NCBI RefSeq assembly: GCF_003602275.1
Contig: NZ_QZVT01000003.1
Coordinates: 1 to 64,000 of the forward strand
From: Arthrobacter cheniae
GTDB lineage: Bacteria; Actinomycetota; Actinomycetes; Actinomycetales; Micrococcaceae
Length of the DNA stretch: 64,000 nucleotides
Reading direction: 5' to 3'
Shown: positions 52,095-63,186 of the stretch, piece by piece
Layout of the letters: every line of letters starts with the position of its first letter
Position numbering within the stretch: the first letter of the stretch is position 1
Notes under the pieces: model-generated
What the model saw: only the letters and a program-made list of their open reading frames with translations
Told to the model about the DNA's origin: nothing
The model's database searches: none
Translations under genes and position numbers: made by a program

Positions 52095-54968
52095 CTACCT
52101 GCCGGTGAGCTTCCAGGCGTCGGTGTCGCCGTCATCATCGGAATCGTCCGCACCGTCGTGGTACTCGACGGCCTGCGCCCTCGACGCGAGATCGTCGGCG
52201 ACGAGGTCGATCGGCGCCTGTGCCTGTGCCTGGCGCGGCTGCGCTGCGGGCTCGTCACCCCGCATGGCCGCGAGGACCGGCTCGAGGTCGTCCGGCTTCA
52301 CCAGGACGTCGCGGGCCTTGGAACCCTCCGAGGGACCGACCACGCCACGCGACTCGAGGAGGTCCATGAGCCGACCGGCCTTCGCGAACCCGACCCGCAG
52401 TTTGCGCTGAAGCATGGATGTCGACCCGAACTGCGTGGTGACGACGAGCTCGGTGGCCTGCAGGAGGACGTCGAGATCATCTCCGATGTCGTCCTCGATC
52501 TGCTTCTTCGGCGCCTCGACCGCGACGTCCTCGCGATACACCGCCTGGAGTTGGCCCTTCACATGCTCGACGACGCGATGGATCTCCGATTCGGTGACCC
52601 AGGCTCCCTGCACGCGCATCGGCTTCGAGGCGCCCATCGGCAGGAACAGGGCGTCGCCCTGGCCGATCAGCTTTTCGGCGCCGGGCTGGTCGAGGACCAC
52701 GCGGGAGTCCGTGACCGACGACGTGGCGAAGGCCATGCGGGAGGGGACGTTGGCCTTGATGAGGCCGGTGACGACGTCGACCGACGGGCGCTGCGTCGCG
52801 AGCACCAGGTGGATGCCGGCGGCGCGTGCGAGCTGCGTGATCCTCACGATCGAGTCCTCGACGTCCCGGGGCGCGACCATCATGAGGTCGGCGAGTTCGT
52901 CGACGATGACCAGGAGGTACGGGTAGGGGCGCACGACGCGCTTGGATCCCTCGGGCGGGATCACCTTCCCGTTCCGCACTGCCTTGTTGAAGTCGTCGAT
53001 GTGCTTGTAGCCGTAGTTCGCGAGGTCGTCGTAGCGTGTGTCCATTTCGCGGACGACCCACTGGAGGGCTTCGGCGGCCTTCTTGGGGCTCGTGATGATG
53101 GGCGTGATCAGGTGCGGGACGCCCTCGTACGCGGTGAGTTCCACGCGCTTGGGATCCACCATGACCATGCGCACCTCGTCCGGCGTGGAACGCATGAGGA
53201 TCGAGGTGATCATGGAGTTCACGAAGGACGACTTGCCGGCACCCGTGGCACCCGCCACGAGGAGGTGCGGCATCTTGGCGAGGTTCGCGACGACGAATCC
53301 GCCCTCGACGTCCTTCCCGACGCCCATGACCATCGGGTGGTCGGTCTTGCGCGCGTTGCCGGACCGTAGCACGTCGCCGAGGGAGACGGTCTCGCGGTCG
53401 GTGTTCGGGATCTCGATGCCGATGGCCGACTTGCCGGGAATGGGCGAGAGGATGCGGACGTCGGAGCTCGCGACGGCGTAGGAGATGTTCTTCGACAGGG
53501 CGGTGACGCGCTCCACCTTGGTTCCGGGTGCCAGCTCGATCTCATAGCGCGTGACCGTGGGCCCGCGCGAGAACCCGGTGACCTTCGCGTCCACGTTGAA
53601 CTGGTCCATGGTGTACGTCAGGGCTGCGACGACGGCGTCGTTCGCTTCCGAACGCTCCTTGGGCGGCGTGCCGGCGGGCAGGTAGTCCGACGGCGGCAGC
53701 GTGTAGGCGACGTCGCCGGCGAGCTGCAGCTGCTCGGTGCGCTGCGGGATGGGCGTCGGCGGCATCTGGGGCTGCACCGGGGTGGAGGGAACGATCAGGG
53801 CCTTCGCGGCCGGGACGAGATCGATCGCCTCGGTGGCGCCTTCCGGTGCCCGCTCGGGAGCCTCGGCAGGCGGGACGCGGACGGCGTTCGACCGCTTGAG
53901 CTCCTCTGCGGCGAGCTCCTGCTTGGTGGGGCGACGGACACCGGCCGGTACTGCGGCCTCGGCCTCGCGGGCGCGGCGTTCCTCGTCCTCGATGACGGCA
54001 CGTTCGAACGCCTCGTCGCCCACATAGCCGTCGGCGTCATGCCCGGAGTGCTCGCCGTCGAAGGGGGCCTCCTGCCGATCCTTGCCGAACAGCCGCTTGC
54101 GGCGCTTCGGCTCCGGCTTCGCCGTTGCGCCGTGCGCCTCGTACAGGTAGCTCTGGTCGTGGCCGTCCGCGCGGCGATGGGCGGCGTCGTCGTCGGGGTC
54201 CTGGCCCATCAGGTGCTCGTAGAGCGTGCGCAGGCGGGATGGGATGTGGCGGAAGGGGGTCGCTGTGACGATGAGGATGCCCAGGAAGATCGCCATGACC
54301 AGGAGGAGCGCCACCGGCCACACCGTGAGGATACTGCTGAGCGGTCCCGCGACCAGGAAGCCCGCGACACCCCCTGCACGCCACAGCGCATCGAGTCCGT
54401 CCGAGAGACCGGGCCGGCCCCCGACCAGGTGGGCGATGCCGGATCCTGCGAACAGGATGGCGAGCTGCCCGATGGCGATGCGGTTGTTGGCGCGATGGCG
54501 CTCCGGATAGCGGAAGAGCCGGACGGCGCCGATGCCGAGCATGAACGGGAGGAGCAGTGCCATCCAGCCGAACGTCCCGCCGGCCGCAGCGTGCACGACA
54601 TCGGCGGGCGTTCCGGTCAGGGCCCACCACTCGACGGCGGCGATGGCCAGGGCCGACAGCAGGAGGAAGAAACCGGAACCGTCACGGCGGAGCTCGCGAT
54701 CGGGGTTGACGTCGTGCCCGAAGGTGCGGACCCCCGACGCGACAACGCTCGCCATGCCCATCCAGACGGCCCGCAGCGCCCTCAGCGGGAAAGCCGGACC
54801 GTCCTCGTGCTGGGGCTCCGGGGCGACCGGCACCGGACGGGTCTTCGCCGGCGTGCGGGCGGTTCCGTTCGTCGGCGCCTTGCTCCGGCCTGTGCCCGCA
54901 ACGGCGGACGCTCCCTTGCTGCGGGTCTGTTGCCGGCCCCGCGGGGCAGGGGACGTTCGAGTGGCCAT
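52095..54968 (-). CDS. ftsK: DNA translocase FtsK
   Basis: Septum-associated DNA pump, 957 residues. About four N-terminal membrane helices (residues 85-240) are followed by a charged linker (about 250-440). The RecA-like motor has Walker A GATGAGKSS at about 569-577 and LVIVDELADLMM. The C-terminal gamma domain includes LQRKLRVGFAKAGRLMDLLE. The ATG at 54968 is preferred over GTG 54977; neither has a strong Shine-Dalgarno sequence. Confidence 0.95.
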   Translation of the reverse strand: MATRTSPAPRGRQQTRSKGASAVAGTGRSKAPTNGTARTPAKTRPVPVAPEPQHEDGPAFPLRALRAVWMGMASVVASGVRTFGHDVNPDRELRRDGSGFFLLLSALAIAAVEWWALTGTPADVVHAAAGGTFGWMALLLPFMLGIGAVRLFRYPERHRANNRIAIGQLAILFAGSGIAHLVGGRPGLSDGLDALWRAGGVAGFLVAGPLSSILTVWPVALLLVMAIFLGILIVTATPFRHIPSRLRTLYEHLMGQDPDDDAAHRRADGHDQSYLYEAHGATAKPEPKRRKRLFGKDRQEAPFDGEHSGHDADGYVGDEAFERAVIEDEERRAREAEAAVPAGVRRPTKQELAAEELKRSNAVRVPPAEAPERAPEGATEAIDLVPAAKALIVPSTPVQPQMPPTPIPQRTEQLQLAGDVAYTLPPSDYLPAGTPPKERSEANDAVVAALTYTMDQFNVDAKVTGFSRGPTVTRYEIELAPGTKVERVTALSKNISYAVASSDVRILSPIPGKSAIGIEIPNTDRETVSLGDVLRSGNARKTDHPMVMGVGKDVEGGFVVANLAKMPHLLVAGATGAGKSSFVNSMITSILMRSTPDEVRMVMVDPKRVELTAYEGVPHLITPIITSPKKAAEALQWVVREMDTRYDDLANYGYKHIDDFNKAVRNGKVIPPEGSKRVVRPYPYLLVIVDELADLMMVAPRDVEDSIVRITQLARAAGIHLVLATQRPSVDVVTGLIKANVPSRMAFATSSVTDSRVVLDQPGAEKLIGQGDALFLPMGASKPMRVQGAWVTESEIHRVVEHVKGQLQAVYREDVAVEAPKKQIEDDIGDDLDVLLQATELVVTTQFGSTSMLQRKLRVGFAKAGRLMDLLESRGVVGPSEGSKARDVLVKPDDLEPVLAAMRGDEPAAQPRQAQAQAPIDLVADDLASRAQAVEYHDGADDSDDDGDTDAWKLTGR

Positions 54969-55076
54969 GATCTTCACGGTACCCGACCGATCCCTCGAAC
55001 CGTCGGATTTCCGCGCCCTGGCGGGCCCGCTGGGACGAGGGAGGATGCCGGTTGCGACCGTGCCGGAGCTGCCGCG

Positions 55077-56777
55077 TCAGGCCTCGAGGACCACCGGGAT
55101 GATCATGGGGCGCCTACGGTAGCGGCGATTGACCCAGGTGCCGACGATGCGCCGGACCACCTGCTGCAACTGGTACGTCGAGTGGTCCCTGGTGTTCATC
55201 ACGGCCTCTTCAAGGGCCTGGTTGATCTTCGGCTTGATCTCGTCGAAGACGGACTCGTCCTCGGCGAAACCCCGTGCATGGATGTCGGGCCCGGAAACGA
55301 TCTTCCCCGTGGTGCGGTTGACGACGGTGATGATCGAGATGAAGCCCTCCTCCCCGAGGATGCGGCGATCCTTGAGGTCAGCGTCGGTGATCTCGCCGAC
55401 GCTGGAGCCGTCCACATAGACGAAACCGCACTCGACGGCGCCCACCACGCGGGCCTTGCCGTCCACGAGGTCGATGACGGAGCCGTCGTCGGTCAGCAGC
55501 ACGTTGGCTGCCGGGACGCCGGTCTGCTGGGCCAGCTTGCCGTTGGCGATCAGGTGCCGTGTCTCGCCGTGCACGGGCATGACGTTCTTCGGCCGCAGGA
55601 TGTTGTAGCAGTAGAGGAGCTCACCCGCCGCAGCATGTCCGGACACGTGCACCTTGGCGTTGCCCTTGTGGATCACGTCGGCGCCCAGCTTCAGCAGGCC
55701 GTTGATGACGCGATAGACGGCGTTCTCGTTGCCGGGGATCAGCGAGGACGCCAGGATCACGGTGTCCCCCTTGCCGACCGTGATCCGATGGTCGCCGTTC
55801 GCCATCCGGGACAGCGCGGCCATCGGCTCGCCCTGTGATCCGGTGGACATGAGCACCACGCGGTCGTCGGGCAGGTCGTCGACGTTCTTGATGTCCACGA
55901 GGATCCCGTCGGGCACCCTGAGGTAACCGAGCTTCGCCGCGATCGCCATGTTGCGCACCATCGACCGCCCGGCGAAGCAGACGAAGCGGTCATGGGCGCG
56001 TGCGGCGTCGAGCACCTGCTGCACTCTGTGCACGTGGGACGAGAAGGAGGCGACGATGATGCGCTTCCGCACCTGCCCGAAGAGACCCTCGAGGACGGGG
56101 CCGATCTCGCGTTCGGCCGTCGTGAAGCCCGGGACGTCGGCATTCGTGGAGTCGACCAGAAGAAGGTCGACGCCCTCCTCGCCGAGGCGGGCGAAGGCCC
56201 GCAGGTCGGTGATGCGGCCGTCGAGCGGCAGCTGGTCCATCTTGAAATCGCCGGTGTGCAGGACGTTGCCCGCCTCGGTCCGGATGAAGACTGCGAGGGC
56301 ATCGGGGATGGAGTGGTTGACAGCGACGAACTCGCACTCGAAGGGACCGAACTGCTCGATCTGCCCCTCGGACACGGTCAGTGTGTAGGGGCGGATGCGG
56401 TGCTCCTGGAGCTTCGCCTCGATCAGCGCGAGCGTCAGCTGCGAGCCGATGACGGGAATGTCGGCCTTCAGGCGCAGCAGGTACGGGACCGCGCCGATAT
56501 GGTCCTCGTGCCCGTGCGTCAGGACCAGGCCCACGACGTCGTCGAGCCTGTCCTCGATGTAGGAGAAGTCCGGCAGGATGAGGTCGACGCCGGGCTGGGT
56601 CTCCTCGGGGAACAGCACGCCGCAATCGACGATCAGGAGCTTGCCGCGGACCTCGAAGACCGCCATGTTCCGGCCGATCTCCCCGAGGCCGCCGAGCGGC
56701 ACCACCCGGAGCGTGCCCGGCTCGAGGGGAGGCGGGAGGGTTCGCAGCGCGGGTCCGACGCCGGCCGCATCGCTCAT
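55077..56777 (-). CDS. rnj: ribonuclease J
   Basis: Metallo-beta-lactamase/beta-CASP RNase with 5' exo- and endonuclease activity in known homologs. The 566-residue product has the metal motif HGHEDH at 88-93, the HTGDFKMDQLP segment, the beta-CASP motif VHVSGHAAAGE and the C-terminal HGETRHL region. The ATG overlaps the dapA stop (ATGA), as in many Actinobacteria. Confidence 0.95.
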   Translation of the reverse strand: MSDAAGVGPALRTLPPPLEPGTLRVVPLGGLGEIGRNMAVFEVRGKLLIVDCGVLFPEETQPGVDLILPDFSYIEDRLDDVVGLVLTHGHEDHIGAVPYLLRLKADIPVIGSQLTLALIEAKLQEHRIRPYTLTVSEGQIEQFGPFECEFVAVNHSIPDALAVFIRTEAGNVLHTGDFKMDQLPLDGRITDLRAFARLGEEGVDLLLVDSTNADVPGFTTAEREIGPVLEGLFGQVRKRIIVASFSSHVHRVQQVLDAARAHDRFVCFAGRSMVRNMAIAAKLGYLRVPDGILVDIKNVDDLPDDRVVLMSTGSQGEPMAALSRMANGDHRITVGKGDTVILASSLIPGNENAVYRVINGLLKLGADVIHKGNAKVHVSGHAAAGELLYCYNILRPKNVMPVHGETRHLIANGKLAQQTGVPAANVLLTDDGSVIDLVDGKARVVGAVECGFVYVDGSSVGEITDADLKDRRILGEEGFISIITVVNRTTGKIVSGPDIHARGFAEDESVFDEIKPKINQALEEAVMNTRDHSTYQLQQVVRRIVGTWVNRRYRRRPMIIPVVLEA

Positions 56778-57712
56778 GCCCGGATGTCCTCGCGGCCGTC
56801 GAGCGCGTCGAGGTCCCACCCTGCCTCGGCGAGGTCCGCGAGGATGGGCCGCAGCTCGTGCTCATCGGCCTCGACCAACGGCAGGCGGACGACGGCGTTG
56901 GCCAGGACACCCTGCAGGTGCAGGATGTACTTCGCCGAGACGGCGCCGGGGATGTGCGTCATCACGGCCCGGATCACGGGGTCGAGCTGGAAGTGGACGC
57001 GTCGCGCCTCGGCGAGGTCGCCGGCGGCAGCGGCGTCCACGAGCGCGCGGAACGCAGCGGTCGCGACGTGGGCGCTGACGCTGACGACGCCGACGGCGCC
57101 GGCTGCCATCCAAGGCAGGGTGAGTCCGTCATCGCCCGAGTAGACGTCGAGGTCGGTGGAGGCGAGGACGCGCGTGACGGCGGCGAAGTCTGCTTTCGCG
57201 TCCTTGAGCGCGCCGATCTTCGGGTTCTCGGCGAGGCGGAGCATGGTCTCGGTGGTGATGGGGATGGCGGACCGGCCGGGGATGTCGTAGATCATGATCG
57301 GGAGGTCGGTTGCCGCGGCCACCGCATCGAAGTGCGCGAGCACGCCGGCCTGGGTGGGCTTGTTGTAATAGGGCGTCACAACCAGCTGCGCGTGGGCTCC
57401 GGCCCGCTCGGCACGCCGTGCCATCTCGACGGAGTGGGAGGTGTGGTTCGTCCCCGTGCCTGCGATGACGCGGGCGCGGTCCCCCACGGTCTCGACGACG
57501 ACGCGGTAGAGATCCTCCTTCTCCGAATCCTCCAGCGTCGAGGTCTCCCCCGTGGTGCCCGAGACCACCAGGCCGTCGCAGCCGTCGTCCACGAGCTTCG
57601 CTGCGAGGGCGGCGGTGGCGTCGAAATCGACGGCGCCATCGGCAGTGAAGGGCGTGACCATCGCGGTCACGAGAGAACCGAACGGGAGATTGCGCGCGGG
57701 GGTGTCAGCCAT
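56774..57712 (-). CDS. dapA: 4-hydroxy-tetrahydrodipicolinate synthase
   Basis: First committed step of DAP/lysine synthesis. The 312-residue TIM barrel has SGTTGETSTL, YYNKPTQ, catalytic Tyr142 (IYDIPGR) and Schiff-base Lys170 (GALKDAK). No Shine-Dalgarno sequence precedes the ATG. TAACGT at 57720-57725 lies 7 nt upstream, so the mRNA may be leaderless. dapB lies 1.9 kb away, past two unrelated genes. Confidence 0.95.
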   Translation of the reverse strand: MADTPARNLPFGSLVTAMVTPFTADGAVDFDATAALAAKLVDDGCDGLVVSGTTGETSTLEDSEKEDLYRVVVETVGDRARVIAGTGTNHTSHSVEMARRAERAGAHAQLVVTPYYNKPTQAGVLAHFDAVAAATDLPIMIYDIPGRSAIPITTETMLRLAENPKIGALKDAKADFAAVTRVLASTDLDVYSGDDGLTLPWMAAGAVGVVSVSAHVATAAFRALVDAAAAGDLAEARRVHFQLDPVIRAVMTHIPGAVSAKYILHLQGVLANAVVRLPLVEADEHELRPILADLAEAGWDLDALDGREDIRA

Positions 57713-57719
57713 GGATGAA

Positions 57720-57725
57720 ACGTTA
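57720..57725 (-). promoter_or_regulatory. possible leaderless -10 of dapA
   Basis: TAACGT on the minus strand, 7 nt before the dapA ATG. The spacing fits a leaderless transcript, and no Shine-Dalgarno sequence is present. I find no convincing -35. Confidence 0.35.
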
Positions 57726-57867
57726 CCCGTTCGGCGGGCGCCCGGTGGGACAGGCCGCGCAGGCGCGGGCGGGCGAGGAAAACCTACGCGGGCGACACGG
57801 GTACGGGGCACACCGAGGCGTGGGCGGAGCACAGGAGGAGCAGCGGTGCCTATGGGACCATGGCTGG

Positions 57868-59049
57868 ATGCACACGACGTCCGCTCCACGGCGGCTGACC
57901 GGAATCGACGCAGCCCGCGGGGTGGCGCTGTTCGGCATGATGAGCACGCACATCCTCCCGCTGTACACCCCGGGCACCACCGAGGCCACGTGGACCGCCC
58001 TGCTCTTCTCCGGCCGCGCGTCCGGTCTGTTCGCCGTCGTCGCCGGGATCGGCCTGGCGCTGCTGACCGGGGGCCGGGCTCCCCACCGGGACCGCGCGCT
58101 CTCCGCGGACCGCACCGGCATCGTCGTGCGTGCCGTGATCATCGCCCTGATCGGGCTGGTCCTCGGTGGCGTCGAGACGAACATCGCGATCATCCTGTTC
58201 CACTACGGCGTGCTCTTCCTCCTCGCACTGCCCTTCACCGGGCTCCGGGTCCGCGCGCTCGCCGCCTGGGCCGCCGGGTGGCTGCTGGTGGCGCCCGTCG
58301 CGGCGTACCTGCTGCGGCCGATCGCGAGCGAGAGCGCCGATCCCCCGACGCTCGGCGGCAATCCGCTCTTCGAGCATTTCCTCGTGCCCCAGACGCTCGC
58401 CGCGGACATCTTCCTGACCGGTTACTACCCGGTGCTGCAGTGGCTCGGCTTTATCCTCGTCGGCATGGTGATCGGCCGGCTGGACCTCGCCCGCCTCGGG
58501 GTGCAGCTGGGGGTCCTGGTCGCCGGGATGGTCGCGGCGGTCGGAGCCAAGCTGCTCAGCGCGCAACTCCTCGGGCCGGGAGGCGGACTGGTGGCACTCC
58601 TGGAGACGCCCGACGGCAGCCGGTACCCGCTGGAGGCGATGCTCGATGTCGGACTGGCCGGAGTGGACCAGTCCGGCTCCTGGTGGTGGCTCGCCGTCAG
58701 CGCGCCCCACTCGGGATCGACTCTGGACCTCGTCCATGTGGCGGGCTCCGCGGCCGCCGTCGTCGCGGTCTGCCTCCTGCTCACACGCCGCTTCCCCCAG
58801 GCACTCCTGCCGCTGTCTGCGCCGGGAGCCATGACGCTGACGCTCTACAGCCTCCACATCTGCGTCATGAGCTGGGCGGACCAGCTGCTGCCCCTGCCGG
58901 ACCCGATGCAGCTCTTCTGGCTCCAGGTGGTCGCCGCCGTCGCGATCGGCATCCTGTTCCAGCGCGTGCGCTCCCGCGGACCGCTGGAGCTGCTCGCCTC
59001 CGGCGCCGCCAACGCCGCGCGCGAGGGCAGGGCCGAGGCCAGGCACTGA
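57868..59049 (+). CDS. DUF418 / HGSNAT-like membrane acyltransferase family protein
   Basis: 393-residue polytopic membrane protein, about 9-10 helices. The N-terminus RLTGIDAARGVALFGMMSTH matches the acyltransferase-like HGSNAT family, and the C-terminus FQRVRSRGPLELLASG matches DUF418. It probably moves acyl groups across the membrane, but the substrate is unknown. AGGAGGAG lies 27 nt upstream, and the ATG at 57868 is the only start in frame. It is divergent from dapA. Confidence 0.82.
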   Translation: MHTTSAPRRLTGIDAARGVALFGMMSTHILPLYTPGTTEATWTALLFSGRASGLFAVVAGIGLALLTGGRAPHRDRALSADRTGIVVRAVIIALIGLVLGGVETNIAIILFHYGVLFLLALPFTGLRVRALAAWAAGWLLVAPVAAYLLRPIASESADPPTLGGNPLFEHFLVPQTLAADIFLTGYYPVLQWLGFILVGMVIGRLDLARLGVQLGVLVAGMVAAVGAKLLSAQLLGPGGGLVALLETPDGSRYPLEAMLDVGLAGVDQSGSWWWLAVSAPHSGSTLDLVHVAGSAAAVVAVCLLLTRRFPQALLPLSAPGAMTLTLYSLHICVMSWADQLLPLPDPMQLFWLQVVAAVAIGILFQRVRSRGPLELLASGAANAAREGRAEARH

Positions 59050-59056
59050 CGGCCCT

Positions 59057-59072
59057 CCCCTGATGTCAGGGG
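59057..59072. terminator. hairpin between convergent genes
   Basis: CCCCTGA (59057-59063) and TCAGGGG (59066-59072) form a 7-bp stem. On the plus strand a TTTT run appears 22 nt later. Direct repeats of TGTCAGGCGTCGGC (59081 and 59098) follow it. It may terminate both flanking genes, but the spacing is not ideal. Confidence 0.4.
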
Positions 59073-59099
59073 TCGGCTGGTGTCAGGCGTCGGCTTTTG

Positions 59100-60783
<1,684 letters not shown>

Positions 60784-60797
<14 letters not shown>

Positions 60798-61269
60798 TGC
60801 GGCCCTCCAACTGGGAGCAGATGTGGTCGATGAGCGGCGAGAGAACGGTCAGGCCGTCACGCACCCCGCCGGGCGAACCGGGCAGGTTGATGACGAATGT
60901 GCTGCCGGCCGTTCCCGCGAGCCCGCGGCTGAGTGCCGCGGTGGGCACCGTGGAGGATCCGGCCCGGCGGATGGCTTCCATGACGCCGGGCAAGCTGCGC
61001 GTCAGGTAGGGGGCGGTCTGCTCGGGCGTGGCGTCGTCGGGACTGAGCCCGGTCCCGCCGCTCGTGATGAGCACCGCTGGACGCGACTCCAGGGCAATGC
61101 CGATCGCGGACCCGACGGCATCACCGTCCGGCACGACGACGGCGTCCGCGACCCCGAAGCCGTGCTGGTAGAGCCAGTCCGCGATGGCGGGTCCGCATTC
61201 GTCCTCATAGGTGCCGGCCGCGGCCCTGGTGGACGCGATGACCACGGCGGCGGTGCGAAGGGAAGTCAT
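60784..61269 (-). CDS. MogA/MoaB family molybdenum cofactor protein
   Basis: 161-residue molybdopterin-adenylating or MoaB-like protein. [18 protein letters not shown] and [14 protein letters not shown] form the MPT-binding site. MogA and MoaB cannot be told apart from sequence here. The start overlaps the moaC stop (ATGA). Confidence 0.9.
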
Positions 61270-61754
61270 ACCGTCCAGTCTCCACTCTTGCCGCCGGACT
61301 TCGACAGCACACGCGTGCCGTTGATCACGGCCCGCTTGTCCACGGCCTTGATCATGTCGTAGAGGGTCAGGGCCGCGACGGACGCTGCCGTGAGCGCCTC
61401 CATCTCCACTCCGGTGAGCGCCGTCGTCCGGACCAGCGCCACGACCCGGACGGATCCGCCTTCGGGCTCGAAGTCCACGGTGACCTTGGACAGCGGCAGC
61501 GGATGGCAGAGCGGGATCAGCGTGGCCGTCTGCTTCGCCGCCATGATGCCTGCGACGCGGGCGACGGCGAGGGCGTCGCCCTTCGGCAGGGCGCCGTCGG
61601 AGATGAGGGCGACGACGTCGGGCGTGGTCTCGAGGGTCGATTCCGCGACGGCCTCGCGGACGGTCGCCTGCTTGCCGGAGACGTCGACCATGTGGGCCGT
61701 GCCGTCGGCGCGTACGTGGGACAGGCCGTCGGCCGGGTGTGCTGGGGTGCTCAT
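61266..61754 (-). CDS. moaC: cyclic pyranopterin monophosphate synthase
   Basis: Converts the MoaA product to c[16 protein letters not shown] and [20 protein letters not shown] are diagnostic. The ATG at 61754 (162 residues) has AAGGAC upstream; a further start at 61784 would overlap moeA by 4 bp. MoaA is not in the window. Confidence 0.95.
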   Translation of the reverse strand: MSTPAHPADGLSHVRADGTAHMVDVSGKQATVREAVAESTLETTPDVVALISDGALPKGDALAVARVAGIMAAKQTATLIPLCHPLPLSKVTVDFEPEGGSVRVVALVRTTALTGVEMEALTAASVAALTLYDMIKAVDKRAVINGTRVLSKSGGKSGDWTV

Positions 61755-61780
61755 GATGGAGTCCTTTCTTCGGATCCCAT

Positions 61781-63076
61781 TCAATCAGTGCCGGCCTCGT
61801 CCAGGACGAGTACATCCTCGACGGCGAAGGGATCCGACGGGACGGGACCGATCAGCGTGACCTCGACCCTGGCCCCCGCCTGCAGCGCCGTCACGCCCTC
61901 GGGCACGTGGACGAGGCAGTTGGAGGCCGCGAGGGCGTGGAGGAGATGCGAATCGGGTCCGCCCACGAGGGCTACCTTGCCGCCCCGGTACAACCCCCGC
62001 CGCACCTGGTGCTTGGCCCCGGGGCTTTCGAGCCCGTCGACGAGCACGGCCTCGAGCCCGGGGCGCGGGGCCGGGGCGCCCGTCAGCTGGTGGAGTGCGG
62101 GGCGAAGGAACATCTCGAACGAGACGATGGCGCTCACCGGGTTGCCGGGAAATCCGAGGAAGGGGATTCCTGAGATCGTGCCGTGCGCCTGCGGGCCACC
62201 CGGCTGCATGGCGACGGAGGAGAACTCGACGCCGCTGTCGGACAGCGCCTGCTTCACGACCTCGTAGGCACCCTGGCTGATGCCTCCCGTACTGAGGACG
62301 AGATGGGTGCTGCCCGCGGTGATGGCCGCGAAGACGTCCCGGAGGACGGCGGGATCGTCGCCGACGAGCCGGTGGCGCGTCACCTCAGTTCCGGCCTCGA
62401 CCAGCGCCGCCTCGAGGAGCGTGGTGTTGGCGTCGTAGATGGTGCCCGGGGCGAGCGGGGAGCCTGGTTCCGCCACCTCGTCGCCGGTGGACAGGAGGAG
62501 CACGTGGAAGCGCGGACGGACGGGGACCTCACCGGCTCCACAGGCCGCGAGCAGACCCAGTTGCGCGGGCCCCAGAAGCGTGCCCGCCGTCAGGGCGACC
62601 TCCCCCTCGGCGATGTCGCTGCCGGCCCGGCGCACGAACAGGCCGGCGTCGATGCCCCCGGGCAGGGTGACGGTCGCGGTACCGCCCAGGTCCGCCAGGG
62701 CAGCGACGGAATAGAACTGCGCCGGATCGGCGCGCTCGATCGGTACGACGGCGACGGCGCCCGCAGGGATCATGGCGCCCGTCATGATCGGCGCGGCCGT
62801 GCCGGGCCGCAGGTCGGCCGGGACGGAGCCTGCCGGGATGGCCTCGGCCACGCTCAGCGCCATGGAACCCGCGAGGTCGTCGGCGTGCACCGCATAACCG
62901 TCCATCTGCGAGTTGTCGAAGGGCGGGAGGCTCACCGGCGCGAGGACGTCCGCGGCCAGCACGCGACCGAGGGCCCGGGCGAGCGGCAGGACCTCCGGCG
63001 CTCCGCCGTCGTACCCGCTGCTCCAGCGCAGGAGTCCGGCGACGGCAGCCTGGTGTTCGGCGACGGTTCTTCTCAT
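61781..63076 (-). CDS. moeA: molybdopterin molybdenumtransferase
   Basis: Inserts molybdate into adenylylated molybdopterin. The 431-residue product has [20 protein letters not shown], the MPT-binding STGDEV and [11 protein letters not shown] segments, and [16 protein letters not shown]. The ATG has GGAGGG upstream at good spacing. Confidence 0.95.
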   Translation of the reverse strand: MRRTVAEHQAAVAGLLRWSSGYDGGAPEVLPLARALGRVLAADVLAPVSLPPFDNSQMDGYAVHADDLAGSMALSVAEAIPAGSVPADLRPGTAAPIMTGAMIPAGAVAVVPIERADPAQFYSVAALADLGGTATVTLPGGIDAGLFVRRAGSDIAEGEVALTAGTLLGPAQLGLLAACGAGEVPVRPRFHVLLLSTGDEVAEPGSPLAPGTIYDANTTLLEAALVEAGTEVTRHRLVGDDPAVLRDVFAAITAGSTHLVLSTGGISQGAYEVVKQALSDSGVEFSSVAMQPGGPQAHGTISGIPFLGFPGNPVSAIVSFEMFLRPALHQLTGAPAPRPGLEAVLVDGLESPGAKHQVRRGLYRGGKVALVGGPDSHLLHALAASNCLVHVPEGVTALQAGARVEVTLIGPVPSDPFAVEDVLVLDEAGTD

Positions 63077-63186
63077 CAGTGCCCTCCGCAGCGCCGTCCG
63101 CACACGATCACCGACGTCGGTTCCCGGGGTGGTCGAGCCTCTCGCGAGGCGCCCCGGGCTGCGCGGCGTCGGGCCGGCGGGGTGGT

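Noticed and set aside
52158..55838. Long plus-strand frames opposite ftsK and RNase J
   Set aside because: Antisense shadows rich in Arg, Gly, His and Asp. No start context and no domain.
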